64,000 nucleotides of DNA. It comes from Antedon mediterranea (taxonomy: Eukaryota > Echinodermata > Crinoidea > Comatulida > Antedonidae). The notes under the pieces are model-generated. The model saw nothing but the letters and a program-made list of their open reading frames with translations. It made no database searches and was not told where the DNA came from. A program made the position numbers and the translations under genes. Within the stretch, counting starts at the first letter, position 1; each line of letters starts with the position of its first letter. Positions 1 through 11,374 of the stretch are shown here, piece after piece. The stretch is taken from positions 2,751,922 to 2,815,921 of the forward strand of contig NC_092678.1 in NCBI RefSeq assembly GCF_964355755.1. The letters are read 5' to 3'.

Positions 1-526
1 TTTTCCATCTCAACAGTGTTAATATTGTATAATATGTATAACAAATATTTGCTGCTGCACTTAACCAAGCCTCAATTACAACTGCGATTTAAATGTTAGT
101 TGCCATAACATTTCTGAAGAAATATTAGAGAAACTGCATTTTATTTTGAAAAGAAAGTTTTATTCCATGTTGAAATTTTATTAGCGATTTTATCCATGTT
201 ATTCACGTTATTGTTTTCTTATATTAATGTTTTATACTGTACAAGTTACTGAAATCATTTTGGGTAATCGTTTTGAAACAGAAATTAAAAATATTTGTTT
301 GTAGCAAAGATATTAAACCTTGTTTGTATTTAAATAAAAATATTATAAAGTAGTTATTTTGTATGAAGCATCAAATTGGTTATTGGTAGTTTGTTTGGTG
401 TATCAATTTGTTGTTGTACTACCTGGGATGGTTGGTAGTATTTTAAACAAATAAAATGTATCAGTTTAAAAAAACTGTAGTTTTCATTTTATAGTATTTG
501 AAGTTCTTTTGTAAAAAAAATTTTCA

Positions 527-566
527 GGGTTTTCTTTGGGTTTTTGTTGTGCCAAGGATACCCAGC
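527..566 (-). repeat. SINE 3' tail fragment
   Basis: The words 'gggttttt' and 'ccaaggataccca' here match the tail of the longer SINE copy at 826-885. Read on the minus strand, both give 'gggtatccttgg' followed by A/C-rich DNA. Only the 3' end is present, as expected for a truncated copy. Confidence 0.45.
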
Positions 567-825
567 ATTGCAAATATAAATGTTCACCGTTTCACCAACA
601 ATGTAGAAGTCATGAACTAGATCAATAGCATTTCCATTTGGTACAGAAATTAAGATTCACAATCTATAGGATAAGAAAGACAAATCTAAAAATCCTCAGA
701 TGTAGAATACCAGGCCAGACTTTAAACTGAAATACTTATTGTACTAATTAATCGTCATTAATAAATAGAATGTTTGTACCGTTGTAAAACCTTATATTTT
801 TAACTATTTTAAACTTAACTATGTA

Positions 826-1045
826 AATTATTTGGGTTTTTTGGGGGTTTTTTAGCCAAGGATACCCATAAAGCGAATTCATTATGTTTCTGAAAGATGG
901 CAATCCATTCACAGGACAAACATATTACACACAAGATGCTCTACATATAACAAGCTTTTGATGCCAGACTGGAGGTGTTTTTGGTCAGCATTTGAACACA
1001 GGTTTCTGGGATTGGTAGGCAAGCATCTTCACCACCAAGTGACAA
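826..1045 (-). mobile_element. tRNA-derived SINE, degenerate copy
   Basis: On the minus strand this starts with a diverged A-box region and has a B-box-like 'gtgttcaaatgc' at about 988-1000. The core 'tagagcatcttgtgt' is shared with the better preserved copy at 40985-41192. The tail ends in an A/C-rich stretch near 826-850. The relationship is seen directly in the sequence; calling it a SINE follows from the pol III box layout of the other copy. Confidence 0.6.
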
Positions 1046-2260
1046 ATCTACAGATTTAAAATAAAAAGAAATGACAATTGGGACAGGGAATAAATACTAA
1101 TATGTTTTTTGAAATTGTCAATTAAAAATTGAGGCATGTACAGAATTGACATATTTGTATGTACATGTTTTGTTTACGACATTTCATTTCAAACAATGAT
1201 GAACTTTTCATAGGCATCACCGTAAAATTAACTATAGAAAAGTTGAATTGACTTTGAACAAAATTCCTCTGGGTGTGATAATTTGTGAACATAACTTGCC
1301 AACCCGCCACTATAAACATTTATCGAAAACAAACAAATTGCAACAGTCCTTTGTGACTGGAAAGAAATTGAGAGAAAGTAACACAATCCAAATGTTGTGG
1401 AATATTTGGAACATGATGTGGTGAACATTGGGTTTAATGTTTCCAAATCCTTTTATGGAACCTTTATATCATTTTGATTTATTTTCAATTATTTCAATTT
1501 GAAAACAAGGACAGTTCATCTCTCTACACTCATAAAGGAGAAGAAATCTACAAAAAGTACATCTCTACCCACAACCATTACATAAATATTAATATTAATT
1601 TTAAGTCCTCGTTTTAATTCTTTTTTGACATTTTAATACTGTACTTTTCCCTTTGAACAAAACTTTGCATGAGATATGACTACTTATTTACCTATTTATG
1701 ACCCATATTCCAGATATTTAAAAAAACTGGGTACCCTAAAAAAAGTATAGGATTACTAAACAGTATATTCCTAGGACTTATATTACCATGTATGCATGTT
1801 AATTAGTGAAATATTAGAATGATCTAATGTTGAAGTGATTACCAAAAAGTTGTTCCCTGGTATATCTAATTATAAATTAAAACCCCGCCCCCTCTCCAGC
1901 CTATCCAACAATCAGCCAACCAGCGACCATGCTGCTAACGTTTACAAAAGTCATCACCATATATGGAGTAGACTGTTCCAAACAATGCAAAAAGGGGACA
2001 GTCAATTTTCTGCCAACTTCTGTACCTAAAAAGACAATAAAATATCATCACAGTATTAATGTTTAAATATTTAAAAAGTATATATAATTAATACAAGTAC
2101 AATTGATATTAACAATAATAATTTTATCAATTTGAAAGTACTTAAAATTACAATATAAGTAACAATAAATGTTTTTTATTTTCTTCTCCCCTCTTTCAAT
2201 TTTCAGATGGTCCAACTCACTTCCGCCCACAACTTGACAGCGTGAAAATGTGCCTCTGAA

Positions 2261-4358
2261 GCAAAGATCGTATAGCGCCACGTAGTGGCGCAAGATATGG
2301 AACTGACGCTCGAAAAATGATAATTCCATGGGCAGCCATTCCGGCAAGCGGATTACCCAGTAGGCAATGCGGCACGCCACCAAATCAATGTAAACAAATA
2401 GGATTTACATCTACGCGATAAACAGTACGACTTTATTTTATCTTTCGCGTCAAAATGAAAGAACATCTATATAAAATTCGATTATATAAATTTACTCCAT
2501 TTGATATTACACTTACATATGCGTATATCACTGTCCAACCTCAAACGGCTACAGAATAAACACTGACTGTATGGGGGACGAATTTTGTAGGCAGTCGGTT
2601 GAGGCATAGTTATAAATAGTGTCGCGGCGCGCAGCGCGATGCTACGCACTTCACGCCCAAGGTCGGCCGCCTTTGGCCTAGGCTGGGATGATGGCTTAGT
2701 TTATGTGCGAGAGAAGCATTTTTTTGGAGATGAATTGTAATAATTGCCAAATATATTGTCCAAAACTGTCTTTTTAATTAAAAAAAAAAAAATTTATGGG
2801 CAGAGGGATGTTCTTTCCCCTGTTCGGACCCTCTCTTTCTATTTTGTGTGCTTCAGGCCTACAAAGTTATTTCATTGCAAGGGGAATTTTACTACGATCT
2901 GCCACAACTGTAGTATACTGTACATACATTACTAGATACAAAAACAATTGTTACATTTTTTTAATTTCAAAAAAGTAAAAGTATTAAATATTAATTTTAA
3001 AAATTCATAATCATAATTTGTTCTTTTCAACCCACTTTTATTAGCTCAACTTTCAATATTACAGACAGGATTAAAATGCAATAAAAATACTGAAAAATCT
3101 CGCTTTATACAATATTAATAAATAATGGTGGAATAATTAAATACACTCAATAAATAAATTACGAATGTATGGTTTTAGCCTTCTTAAATACAAGGAAAAT
3201 TCTATTATTTTGATTTCTTGTATTAAAAAGAAGCCAATAGGCCTAAACAACAGTACTGATAATAACTGAATTCTGGTTATTTCCTTTCACTTTAAAGTAT
3301 GAGGTGTGTGAAAATAGTGATTTTATTTGTAATCCCATAGGATACTGCTCCTTTTCAAGAATCAAAAATATAAACTATTATTACTATTGGCCTTTGTATT
3401 TAATTCTTGTGTAAAATACCACTTTGCACTCAATCATCTATCTTCTCAATTTTACAGTATGATGACAGACATCTTTCTGAAATAGGGAAAAATATATCAT
3501 TAAATTATTTGGTCACTTTTCGAACTGTTACATAATCATTTGATTACAATATTATAGTATTTTAAAATACTATACATTTTTAAATTCAAAACAAAAGTCA
3601 ATAGCCTACTATTTATTAATATTGTAAGTATTCAAAAATGTTTACATTAATTAACTAAATATTTTTCAAATAAAGATGAAGAACAAAATAAATATGAGGA
3701 TCAAATTTATAATTTAAATTTATTAAATAAAAAAAAAACAAACAATAACATCCTCACGATTTTTTATTTCATTACATTTAATTATTTCTGTTAATGTTAT
3801 TATTAATAAAACGCTATATTGTCTTGTACATTTTTATTAAAAACTCCTAATTCCCGAACAGCTTCAGTTTTTTTCTTAATCTTCCATCCATCCAAGCCTT
3901 GTTTGATCCATCTATCAAGACGCCAATCAATATCATTCATCCTCCCATACTTTTTTTTATTAATCATCATACTAACTAAACTAGGCCTAGGCCTAGTATT
4001 CGGCATTAAATATGCCTACTAGGCATACTACTATCTAGGCCCTAGGCCTAGATCGGATTGCGCAGAAACGCCTGCCTGAACTAAATTTAAACAACAATTT
4101 AATAATTTTGTTAATGTTTACTAACAAAAAAATATATATTCTAAAAACTTACCACTACAATTTACCCAATACAACACGAGAAAACTTCCCGAACAAACAA
4201 TAACACGTCACACGTGGATGTGGTTCAATGGTTTATTATACACTTCCGGGGTATGTGATCGCGTAACTTGCTTGCCGGAATGGCTGCCCATGGAATTTCA
4301 CTCATGCGCAGTGTATAAGAGATAGGAGTTCCACGAAGTGGCGCTATAGTATCTTTGC
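2261..4358. mobile_element. 2.1-kb non-autonomous DNA transposon with ~95-bp TIRs and TCTGAA target duplication
   Basis: The segment at 2261-2355 and the reverse complement of 4266-4358 match over about 95 bases. Both contain the words 'tatagcgccac', 'attccatgggcagccattcc' and 'ggcaagc', with some divergence in between. The sequence TCTGAA directly flanks both ends (2255-2260 and 4359-4364), which looks like a target-site duplication. The interior is AT-rich apart from a CpG-rich patch near 2615-2690, and it encodes no transposase that I can see. The element is therefore probably a non-autonomous relative of a TIR transposon. A 6-bp duplication does not fix the superfamily. Confidence 0.65.
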
Positions 4359-5183
4359 TCTGAAGTCTCCGATTATCGTCTGCTCATGCTGTGTGTACGT
4401 CGAAACTTTCGAAGTATTGTATGTGTGTCTTCTGAAATCGAACAATTTTGATGATATTACTTATGTAAGCTGGTTATTATGTTTATGATATCTATAAATG
4501 ATGTATAAGGGTTAATTATCTTAATTGTATAATCCTTTTACAGGAGTTTAGTGTAGTTTAGAGACCATTTTTTGCTAGGCTAGGATAGAGCCTAGGCTAG
4601 TTTAGCCTTGCCCTAGCTAGCTAGAGCTCGGCCCAGCCAGTCGCAAGACCTACCAAGGCTGGTGGAGGTTGTTCGCCTGCAATACTATGCTCACATTTTG
4701 ACGTTCTACTACTGTATTACTTTTTTATTGACTATTATGGCCTAGGCTATATTGCATTAATACAGGAACTTTTTCTTGTGTATAGGCTACAGCGATTTTC
4801 TTGGCTAGGCCAAAGAAAAGTCATGGTTGGTTTGGAACACGCTGCACTGGCTGGTGTGGTGGTGCGTTTGGACATGATGGGAAATGCAGTAGCAGTAGGC
4901 CTAGGCGCGCCTATGAATGATCAGAAACCTGAAAATGGGTAAGTCTTAGTTGTCTAATGGATTAAAGCAGGGTAAAAATTGGGTGACAGATGAAATTGTT
5001 CATGTTTTATTTTGTTCACGATAAAATCAAAATTCGGTATTTTATAAATTATATGGAGCTATCAGGTAAGTTTGATATTGGTCACGTTATTTGTATTGGC
5101 CGCCCTGTAGATACATTTTTGGTTCGGTATTGTTAAGTTTGCAGCTGTTAAACCATATGTTCATAATGTCTATAATTGTATTA

Positions 5184-5726
5184 CAGTAGAACCTGTGTTT
5201 TACGTACCCTGATTTTACGTTCCCTTGATTTTACGTACGCTTAAAATAACCGATGACGTCATCATTTTCTTACATTGAGGGTGCAATTTAACAACAACAA
5301 AGCACACAAAGCCACAATCATGGCTGTGTGTGGAATTCTGCTGTGTGTTTGAGTCAAGCTACGCACGTGCCATGGCACGTGCATTTAAGCAGCGACTGTT
5401 TTTATTGATAGAAAATACAAGAACATTGATATTTTACACTTTATTTAAACATCTCACAGCCTGTATATACTGTACAGTACTGTACTTTTCTAGTTAGGCC
5501 TCACATCTTGCTAGGCCTGCTAGCCTGGCCTGAATAGTCTAGGCAAGGCCTAGCTAGTGACAACCTGCATGCTGTTCAATACAATAAAGTAGACAAACCG
5601 GGTAGCCTTTATAGCTACGATCTCTACGTATTTGGGGTCAATATAAGGTCAACCTTGATTTTACGAATCCTTTGTTTTACGTACGCCTTTCGGTCCCGTA
5701 CCGTACGTAAAATGGAGGTTCTACTG
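5184..5726. mobile_element. pogo/Tigger-like MITE
   Basis: The two ends are inverted copies: 'cagtagaacctg' plus 'gttttacgta' on the left, and 'tacgtaaaat' plus 'ggttctactg' on the right. The 543-bp element is flanked by TA dinucleotides (5182-5183 and 5727-5728), as expected for Tc1/mariner/pogo insertion. The CAGTAGAACC terminus resembles pogo-family ends. The sub-terminal word 'gattttacgt' is repeated inside both ends. No transposase frame is present, so this is a non-autonomous derivative. Confidence 0.7.
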
Positions 5727-5854
5727 TATATTAATTATTTGTTCATTTATTTTCAGACAGTCTTTCTTAGTGGTCTAACAAGAAGAAGATGGTGGTAAAT
5801 TCAGTATGATCCTGCCAAGCTGGCTTAACACAAACCTAGATTGACTGCAAATTG

Positions 5855-8821
5855 ATGATACCACCAGCGGTGAGTTTAAAGCTATATTTTTTTTTGTCAT
5901 GTATATAACTGCATATGCAGTTAGTTTTTAAAAAAACCGAAGAATATATTGATATTGAGGGCGAGGAGGGTAATTTATCATTATCTATAGAGAAATGTGA
6001 ATAGTAGTTGGAAGATAAGAAGATGTTCAATTAAGACTAGAAGACTATTTCTACTACTAGTACTAGATGCTACTCAAGTTTCTTCTGCTGAAAATACAGG
6101 TATATAAAATAGTCAACTTGTTTATGATTATAAATAAACATGCGCATTCATTAAAGACCAGTTATAAACGTGAATTTCAGATATGAAATTTCGTTAAATA
6201 TACAAAAATAATTGTTGTCAGACTTAAATGTGGTCAAATATGGAATTTGGCCAAATTAAAAAAACCAGTCGGCCATTATAACAATAACTGTTGTCTTTCA
6301 ATAAAGTGATAACATTAACATTTTGTTTTCTTTTTTTAGCTTACGCAAGATTGGAGATGGGCAGCTTTATCTATTTATGTATTTATTTTTTTAAGCCGTC
6401 ATAAATTATAAATATAATTAATAAATAGTTAAAATAAATAGCATAAATTACCATTGTAATTAGCAAATCCTCACTAGCAATGAACAAAGTAAGTGCAATT
6501 TTAAAATAATTATAAGTGCAAAAATATAAAGCATAAATGTTTTTTTTTGTTAATTGAAAAGCAACATTTTGTTTTCAAATTCTTAAAAAAACTAACTTTC
6601 TATTAATTTCATAGGGGTTTACTTGTCTCAGAATGTCAAGTGTAAATAAGCCCTGATACCATGGTTTTCATGGTATTCAAATTTACATTTATGTATTTCA
6701 ATTAATAATTAGTATAATTTAATGATTTGTTTTTGCTGGTGAGGTTCTTTTCTGTGTAAGGTGTATTAGCAAATCCTCATAAGCAATGAACAAAATAAGT
6801 GTACACCTTTTCGTTTACTTGAAAAACAAAATTTATTTTCAAATTTCATTTAAAAAAAATCAAATTTTACATAAATTTCATAGAGGTTTACTTGTCTCGG
6901 AATGTCAAGTGTAATCCCTGATGCCATGATTGTTTTTATTTTACATTTTTCTTTTCTTTCCGTTTTACATGGTATTAAAATTTAAAATGTTATACTTTAT
7001 AGCAAACAGTTGCATACAAATTTAATTTATTTAAATGTAAACATTTGTTTTTGCTAATGAGGTTCTTTTTTATTTTTCTCTTGGGTGCAATTGTAATTCA
7101 GAACCCCTCATTAGCAATGAATTTTGTCAATTGTCCTCCCAGATACCATTTATGTTTTATACATTTTTGTTTTTAAATGGTGTCGTAAAAATAAATGTAT
7201 TTCAAAGAAGCATATATTGTGTCTGCACAGTATGTATCAAAATTGTAAGTAAATTATGTTTGTTGGTATAAAGTTTGCGGTACACCACGTGTACTATTAG
7301 TTCTGAGTTGAGTTTCTCGACGCGAGGACGATGAAAGTATATTGATCGAAACGTCGAGAAACTCAACAGTTCTTTTCAGAACTAATACACGTGGTGTACC
7401 GCAAACTTTATATCAACATTTGATTTCGCCATGCAAACCTTAAAAAAATATAAATTATGTTTGCTAATGGGGTTCTGTTTGCTCTTGCCCTGGTCCTTCT
7501 GGTGCAATGTTTAGAGTTCAAATTGTGTACACTCATTAGCAATGAACAAAATAACTGTAATTTTATATTAATTTTTGGCTATTTAAAAAAATAATCCTGC
7601 AATAAAAGGCCATTTATATAATTTCAAATTTAATGTACCTACCCCTCAGGATGTATTCCCTTCTGTGGGTGTCAAGGAAATTGATACTATTTTCTATATT
7701 TTGTTCTGTTGTACATGGTATCGAAAGAAATTATTTAAAATTTAATACAAAATTGAAATTTGGTTTTGCTGATGAGTTTTTTTTTTCTTTGTACAACTTT
7801 ACAAGTACTGTACTTGCGTGAATAAGCTGCCGTTTAAGAGAGTGCATACTTTGGAGATTCATGTTTAGTAAAAACATTCTATTTGTAAGCATTCTCTTTG
7901 AATTGCTCCTTTAGTACAAAAACATGTTTTTACTGCTTTTTGCCTATGGTTTTCCTACATCTCACAAAAATTTACTAATAATCTTAACATTATGAGTTCT
8001 TTTCGATAACATATATTCCTAAAAGTTGTCTACAAAATTGACGCAAGCACTATAAATTCTGCGTAATGATAGCAAGTACGGTAACTTGCATTATAAAAGG
8101 TGGGGGACATGGTTTAAAAAAGGTGGGGGGGGGGGGACATGGTTTAAAAAAAGGTGGGGGGGGGGGACATGGTTTAAAAAAGGTGGGGGGGGGGAGGGTT
8201 TAAAAAAGGTGGGGGGGGGGCATGGTTTAAAAAAGGTGGGGGGGGGGCATGGTTTAAAAAAGGTGGGGGGGCATGGTTTAAAAAAGGTGGGGGGGCATGG
8301 TTTAAAAAAGGTGGGGGGGCATGGTTTAAAAAAGGTGGGGGGATCTATTTTAATTATGTAGGTATAAAATTGTTTTTAGCTGTGTTTGTTGATCACTTGG
8401 AATTGAAAAGAACCAATGGAAGGGTACCACACATTTTGATGATGTTAAATGGAGAGTTGCTGCATTATTTACAGATGGTTAAATGGTATGTCGCCAATAT
8501 TCAATCTTCATTTTGATTATAATTCATTGAATGTACAACTAGAATCGAACATTATTCTGCACAGTAAAGGAAAATGATGATGTTACCCTAAATAGTATCT
8601 GTAAAAACTAATATATTACAATCAATCAAGGTAGACAAGCCTAACCACTCCTGTTTGATACTCTGCTTGATTGAATTCATGATAACGGTTGAGACAGGGT
8701 AGCATAAAATGGACGCAAGAAATGCTTTTAAAACAACTGAACATTATTGAATAATTATTATGATTACTATTTATTATTGTATCTTTTTAGGTATGCACCA
8801 ATTGAAGACGACTTTCTATGA
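5855..8821 (+). CDS. tentative small spliced gene of unknown function
   Basis: I do not recognise this protein, and the model is a hypothesis. Joining 5855-5869, 5991-6099, 8380-8485 and 8791-8821 gives an open frame of about 86 codons starting MIPPA and ending in EDDFL and a stop. The donors (gtgagt, gtatat, gtatgt) and acceptors (tatctatag, tgtttttag, atctttttag) are reasonable, and phases agree at all three joins. Residues about 22-38 are hydrophobic after a basic stretch, so a signal or anchor segment is possible. The upstream exon part 5757-5854 and a possible exon ending at 4938 would be leader. The 2.3-kb intron carries the hairpin array, the foldback element and the G-rich minisatellite. 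It could instead be a non-coding RNA. Confidence 0.3.
6461..7785. repeat. tandem array of diverged ~220-400-bp units, each with inverted repeats
   Basis: Three sequence blocks recur in order. Block X ('agcaaatcctca..agcaatgaacaaa') lies at 6461, 6765, 7097 and 7517. Block Z ('gtttacttgtctc', then 'ctgataccatg') lies at about 6616, 6884 and, weakly, 7128. Block Y ('tttttgctRatgaggttctt') lies at 6727, 7044, 7460 and 7761. Each Y is complementary to the X that follows it, giving imperfect hairpins of about 75-90 nt at 6727-6800, 7044-7122 and 7460-7545. A second hairpin (ataccatg/catggtat) lies within block Z. The units are well diverged, so the array is old. Function is unknown. Confidence 0.6.
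7261..7418. mobile_element. foldback element with ~60-bp arms
   Basis: The left arm (7261-7323) and right arm (7350-7418) are nearly perfect reverse complements. Both contain 'tataaagtttgcggtaca', 'ccacgtgta', 'ttagttctga' and 'gttgagtttctcgac', with small indels between them. The short centre carries 'cgatgaa' and 'cgaaacgtc'. The element is inserted within the third unit of the hairpin array. It resembles a MITE, or a pair of facing terminal repeats from a Penelope-like or retrozyme element. Confidence 0.75.
8086..8345 (+). repeat. G-rich minisatellite
   Basis: About ten copies of a 23-29-bp unit: 'catggtttaaaaaaggt' followed by a run of 6 to 12 G. The last four copies are almost identical. 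The strict G-strand asymmetry means the + strand could form G-quadruplexes between neighbouring units. A long frame reads through it only because the unit lacks stops, so I do not call it coding. Confidence 0.9.
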
Positions 8822-9272
8822 GAGACTTGGATCAGCCAGCAATTTCAAGATCAACAAACATTTACATATATAATTTCCATTGTAGAATTGTTCAGTGAAG
8901 TGGAATGAATCTTAATGTTCTTTAAATTTAATGAACAAAATTGACTAAATTGTAATTTTTGAAAATTATATATGAAAAACTTTTTCCAAATATTTACTAT
9001 TTCTTTATATTTTGTATCATTTTTCAAATATGAATAGCCTAAATTTTGTTTTGGCAATTGAACTTTTTGGATTTGTTTTGGTTTTTTAAACTTGAGTAGT
9101 TTTTTTTGTAATCACACTTAAAATTACAAATTTCAAACATAATTTTACATGATTTCGGTTGAATATTCTTATAATTCTATAAAATTGAATTCCACTTCAC
9201 TGTGTATATATTATATATTTATAGTTTATAAATGTAATTAGTTTCAGGTTTTTCGAACTCTAAACATTGTTA
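8822..9272. other. AT-rich stretch without a recognisable gene
   Basis: This follows the stop codon of the tentative small gene and may hold its 3' untranslated region. I see no motif or open frame of note. Confidence 0.4.
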
Positions 9273-9984
9273 CAAAAAAAGCACCCCTCTGCACACCCCC
9301 TGTGTGCTCCAACCACACCGATGGGTACCGGCCAGCTCGGCTGCACGGTGAATGCTTCTCGGGTCGTGTTCTTTGCTCCTGCTAATTGGTGAGTTTGTTT
9401 TGAGATTTTCTATGGAGGTTTTTGATACTTGTTTCATGTTCTATGTAATCTACATTTTGACCAAATGCTTGTGAGAGTCCTTTACAGTCCTTTGTGGTGT
9501 TGGCATTGTGGCGGTGGCACCATCATCAGTGTATGGGTTTGAAACTAGACAAATCAGGAGTTAAATAACCTAATAAACTGGTTTCAGTATGTTTTATGGT
9601 TCTGTTTTACAATTAAAATTTAATAACTCAAAAGACATTGCATGCATGTACAAACAAAAAATATTTTGGAACTTTGGTGGTTAGACAAACTCTGTGTGAT
9701 ACATTCCTCTTTGATCTGGCTAAGTAAGCAGGCAGGAAGTTATACAATACTATTCTCAAAGTGTGCTTGATATATTTATCTCAAAGATATGGTACCAATT
9801 TAATTTAATACAATCATATAATTTAGCTATAATCCTGTCTTTAAATTTAAAGTTGATAATTCACATTTTCACACATTACACACAATATAATTTATATTTT
9901 ACACTTTTTATATTTGCAACAAAAATATTAATATAAATTAGAAGTAAAAGTGTTTTTATACTGTTAGTATAATGTAAGAATTGC

Positions 9985-10890
9985 CTGTAAGGGGCACTTT
10001 AAAACTTAGCTGCCTGTAAGGGGAAATTTAAAACTTAGCTGCGCGCCTGTAAGGGGCACTTTAAAACTTAGCTGCCTGTAAGGGGAAATTTAAAACTTAG
10101 CTGCCTGTAAGGGGAAATTTAAACCTTAGCTGCGCGCCTGTAAGGGGCACTTTAAAACTTAGCTGCCTGTAAAGGGAAATTTAAAACTTAGCTGCCTGTA
10201 AGGGGAAATTTAAAACTTAGCTGCCTGTAAGTGGAAATTTAAAACTTAGCTGCCTGTAAGTGGAAATTTAAATTTTAGCAACCTGTAAGGGGAAATTTAA
10301 AACTTAGCTGCTTGTAAGAGGAAACTTAAAACTTGGCTGCCTGTAAGGGGGAAATTTAAAACTTAGTTGACTGTAAGGGGAAATTTAAAACTTAGCTGCT
10401 TGTAAGAGGAAACTTAAAACTTGGCTGCCTGTAAGGGGGAAATTTAAAACTTAGTTGACTGTAAGGGGAAATTTAAAACTTGGCTGCCTGTAAGGGGAAA
10501 TCTAAACTTAGCTGCCTGTAAGGGGAAACTTAAAACTTAGCTGCCTGTAAGGGGAAATCTAAAACTTAGCTGCCTGTAAGGGGAAATCTAAAACTTAGGT
10601 GTCTGTAAAGGGAAATTTAAAACTTAGCTGCCTGTAAGGGGGACATTTAAAACTTAGTTGACTGTAAGGAGAAATCTAAAACTTAGCTGCCTGTAAGGGG
10701 AAATCTAAAACTTAGGTGTCTGTAAAGGGAAATTTAAAACTTAGCTGCCTGTAAGGGGGACATTTAAAACTTAGTTGACTGTAAGGAGAAATTTAAAACG
10801 TAGCTGCCTGTAAGGGAAATTTAAAACTTGGGTGCCTGTAAAGGGAAATTTATAACTTAGGTGATTGTAGGGGGAAATTTAAAACTTTGC
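9985..10890 (+). repeat. minisatellite array 1, ~29-30-bp unit
   Basis: About 30 copies of 'ctgcctgtaagggg' plus 'aaatttaaaacttag', head to tail, with point changes and 1-2 base indels. Early units alternate between 'gcactttaaaa' and 'gaaatttaaaa' forms, some with an extra 'cgcg'. Blocks of several units are themselves repeated (10309-10397 with 10397-10485, and about 10572-10680 with 10681-10790), which is higher-order structure. Confidence 0.95.
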
Positions 10891-11374
10891 TTTAATTTAT
10901 GAAGTAGATTTGCTGACCATTTACAGTACTCTAATTTTTTGTTGCAAATATAATAAAAACAATTTTATAAATACATAAATTAAACTCTGCATAAATGCAT
11001 AATTTATTTTGGTTCGCACAAATTCAAGGAGAAGTCTCATTGAGTATTTTGTAAAGCATCATTCATCATTCAAATGTATTTTCCACCAAAACAAACAACA
11101 ATGATAAATTACTGTAGCTAGGAATAGTTGTTTTAAAAAGCATTGATTGATTTAATTAACATTCAAAAATAAATTAAATGCACTCTTTTAGTGTCCTTAT
11201 AATTTGAATGAAGTTTCAAGTAGGATAAACCAGTTGATACAGTATGCAATAGGCAGACTAATAATATAAACTTTATTTGGGTGATGTAAATTATTTACAG
11301 CATTGACAATTTAATGCTTTGAATAGTTAAATTTAATAAATAAATTTAGGTGTATTTTTTATGTTTACGTCAGT
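10891..11374. other. unique AT-rich spacer between the two minisatellites
   Basis: No gene is seen. The spacer separates two arrays of related units and contains no copies of the unit itself. Confidence 0.5.

Larger units (their letters stand above)
1..2254. other. AT-rich intergenic DNA with SINE pieces
   Basis: I see no coding exon here. Open frames are short, lack recognisable motifs and have no phase-compatible splice partners. The stretch holds one degenerate tRNA-derived SINE copy and short pieces of the same SINE tail. It could include the 3' untranslated end of a gene lying to the left, since several AATAAA words occur, but nothing proves this. Confidence 0.5.

Noticed and set aside
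2063-2383. 106-codon minus-strand frame
   Set aside because: It runs across the border and left TIR of the 2.1-kb transposon and has no recognisable domain.
4823-4938. ATG-led frame MVGLEHAALAG.. ending at a good donor
   Set aside because: In the best splice model the frame stops soon after joining 5757, so it is at most a short upstream frame in a leader exon.
6461-7785. Box C/D snoRNA cluster
   Set aside because: CTGA and TGATGA words occur, but not in all units nor at consistent spacing, so I report only the hairpin array.
8086-8361. 91-codon open frame with repeated GLKKVGG
   Set aside because: It is produced by the stop-free G-rich minisatellite; there are no splice or start features and unit lengths vary out of frame.
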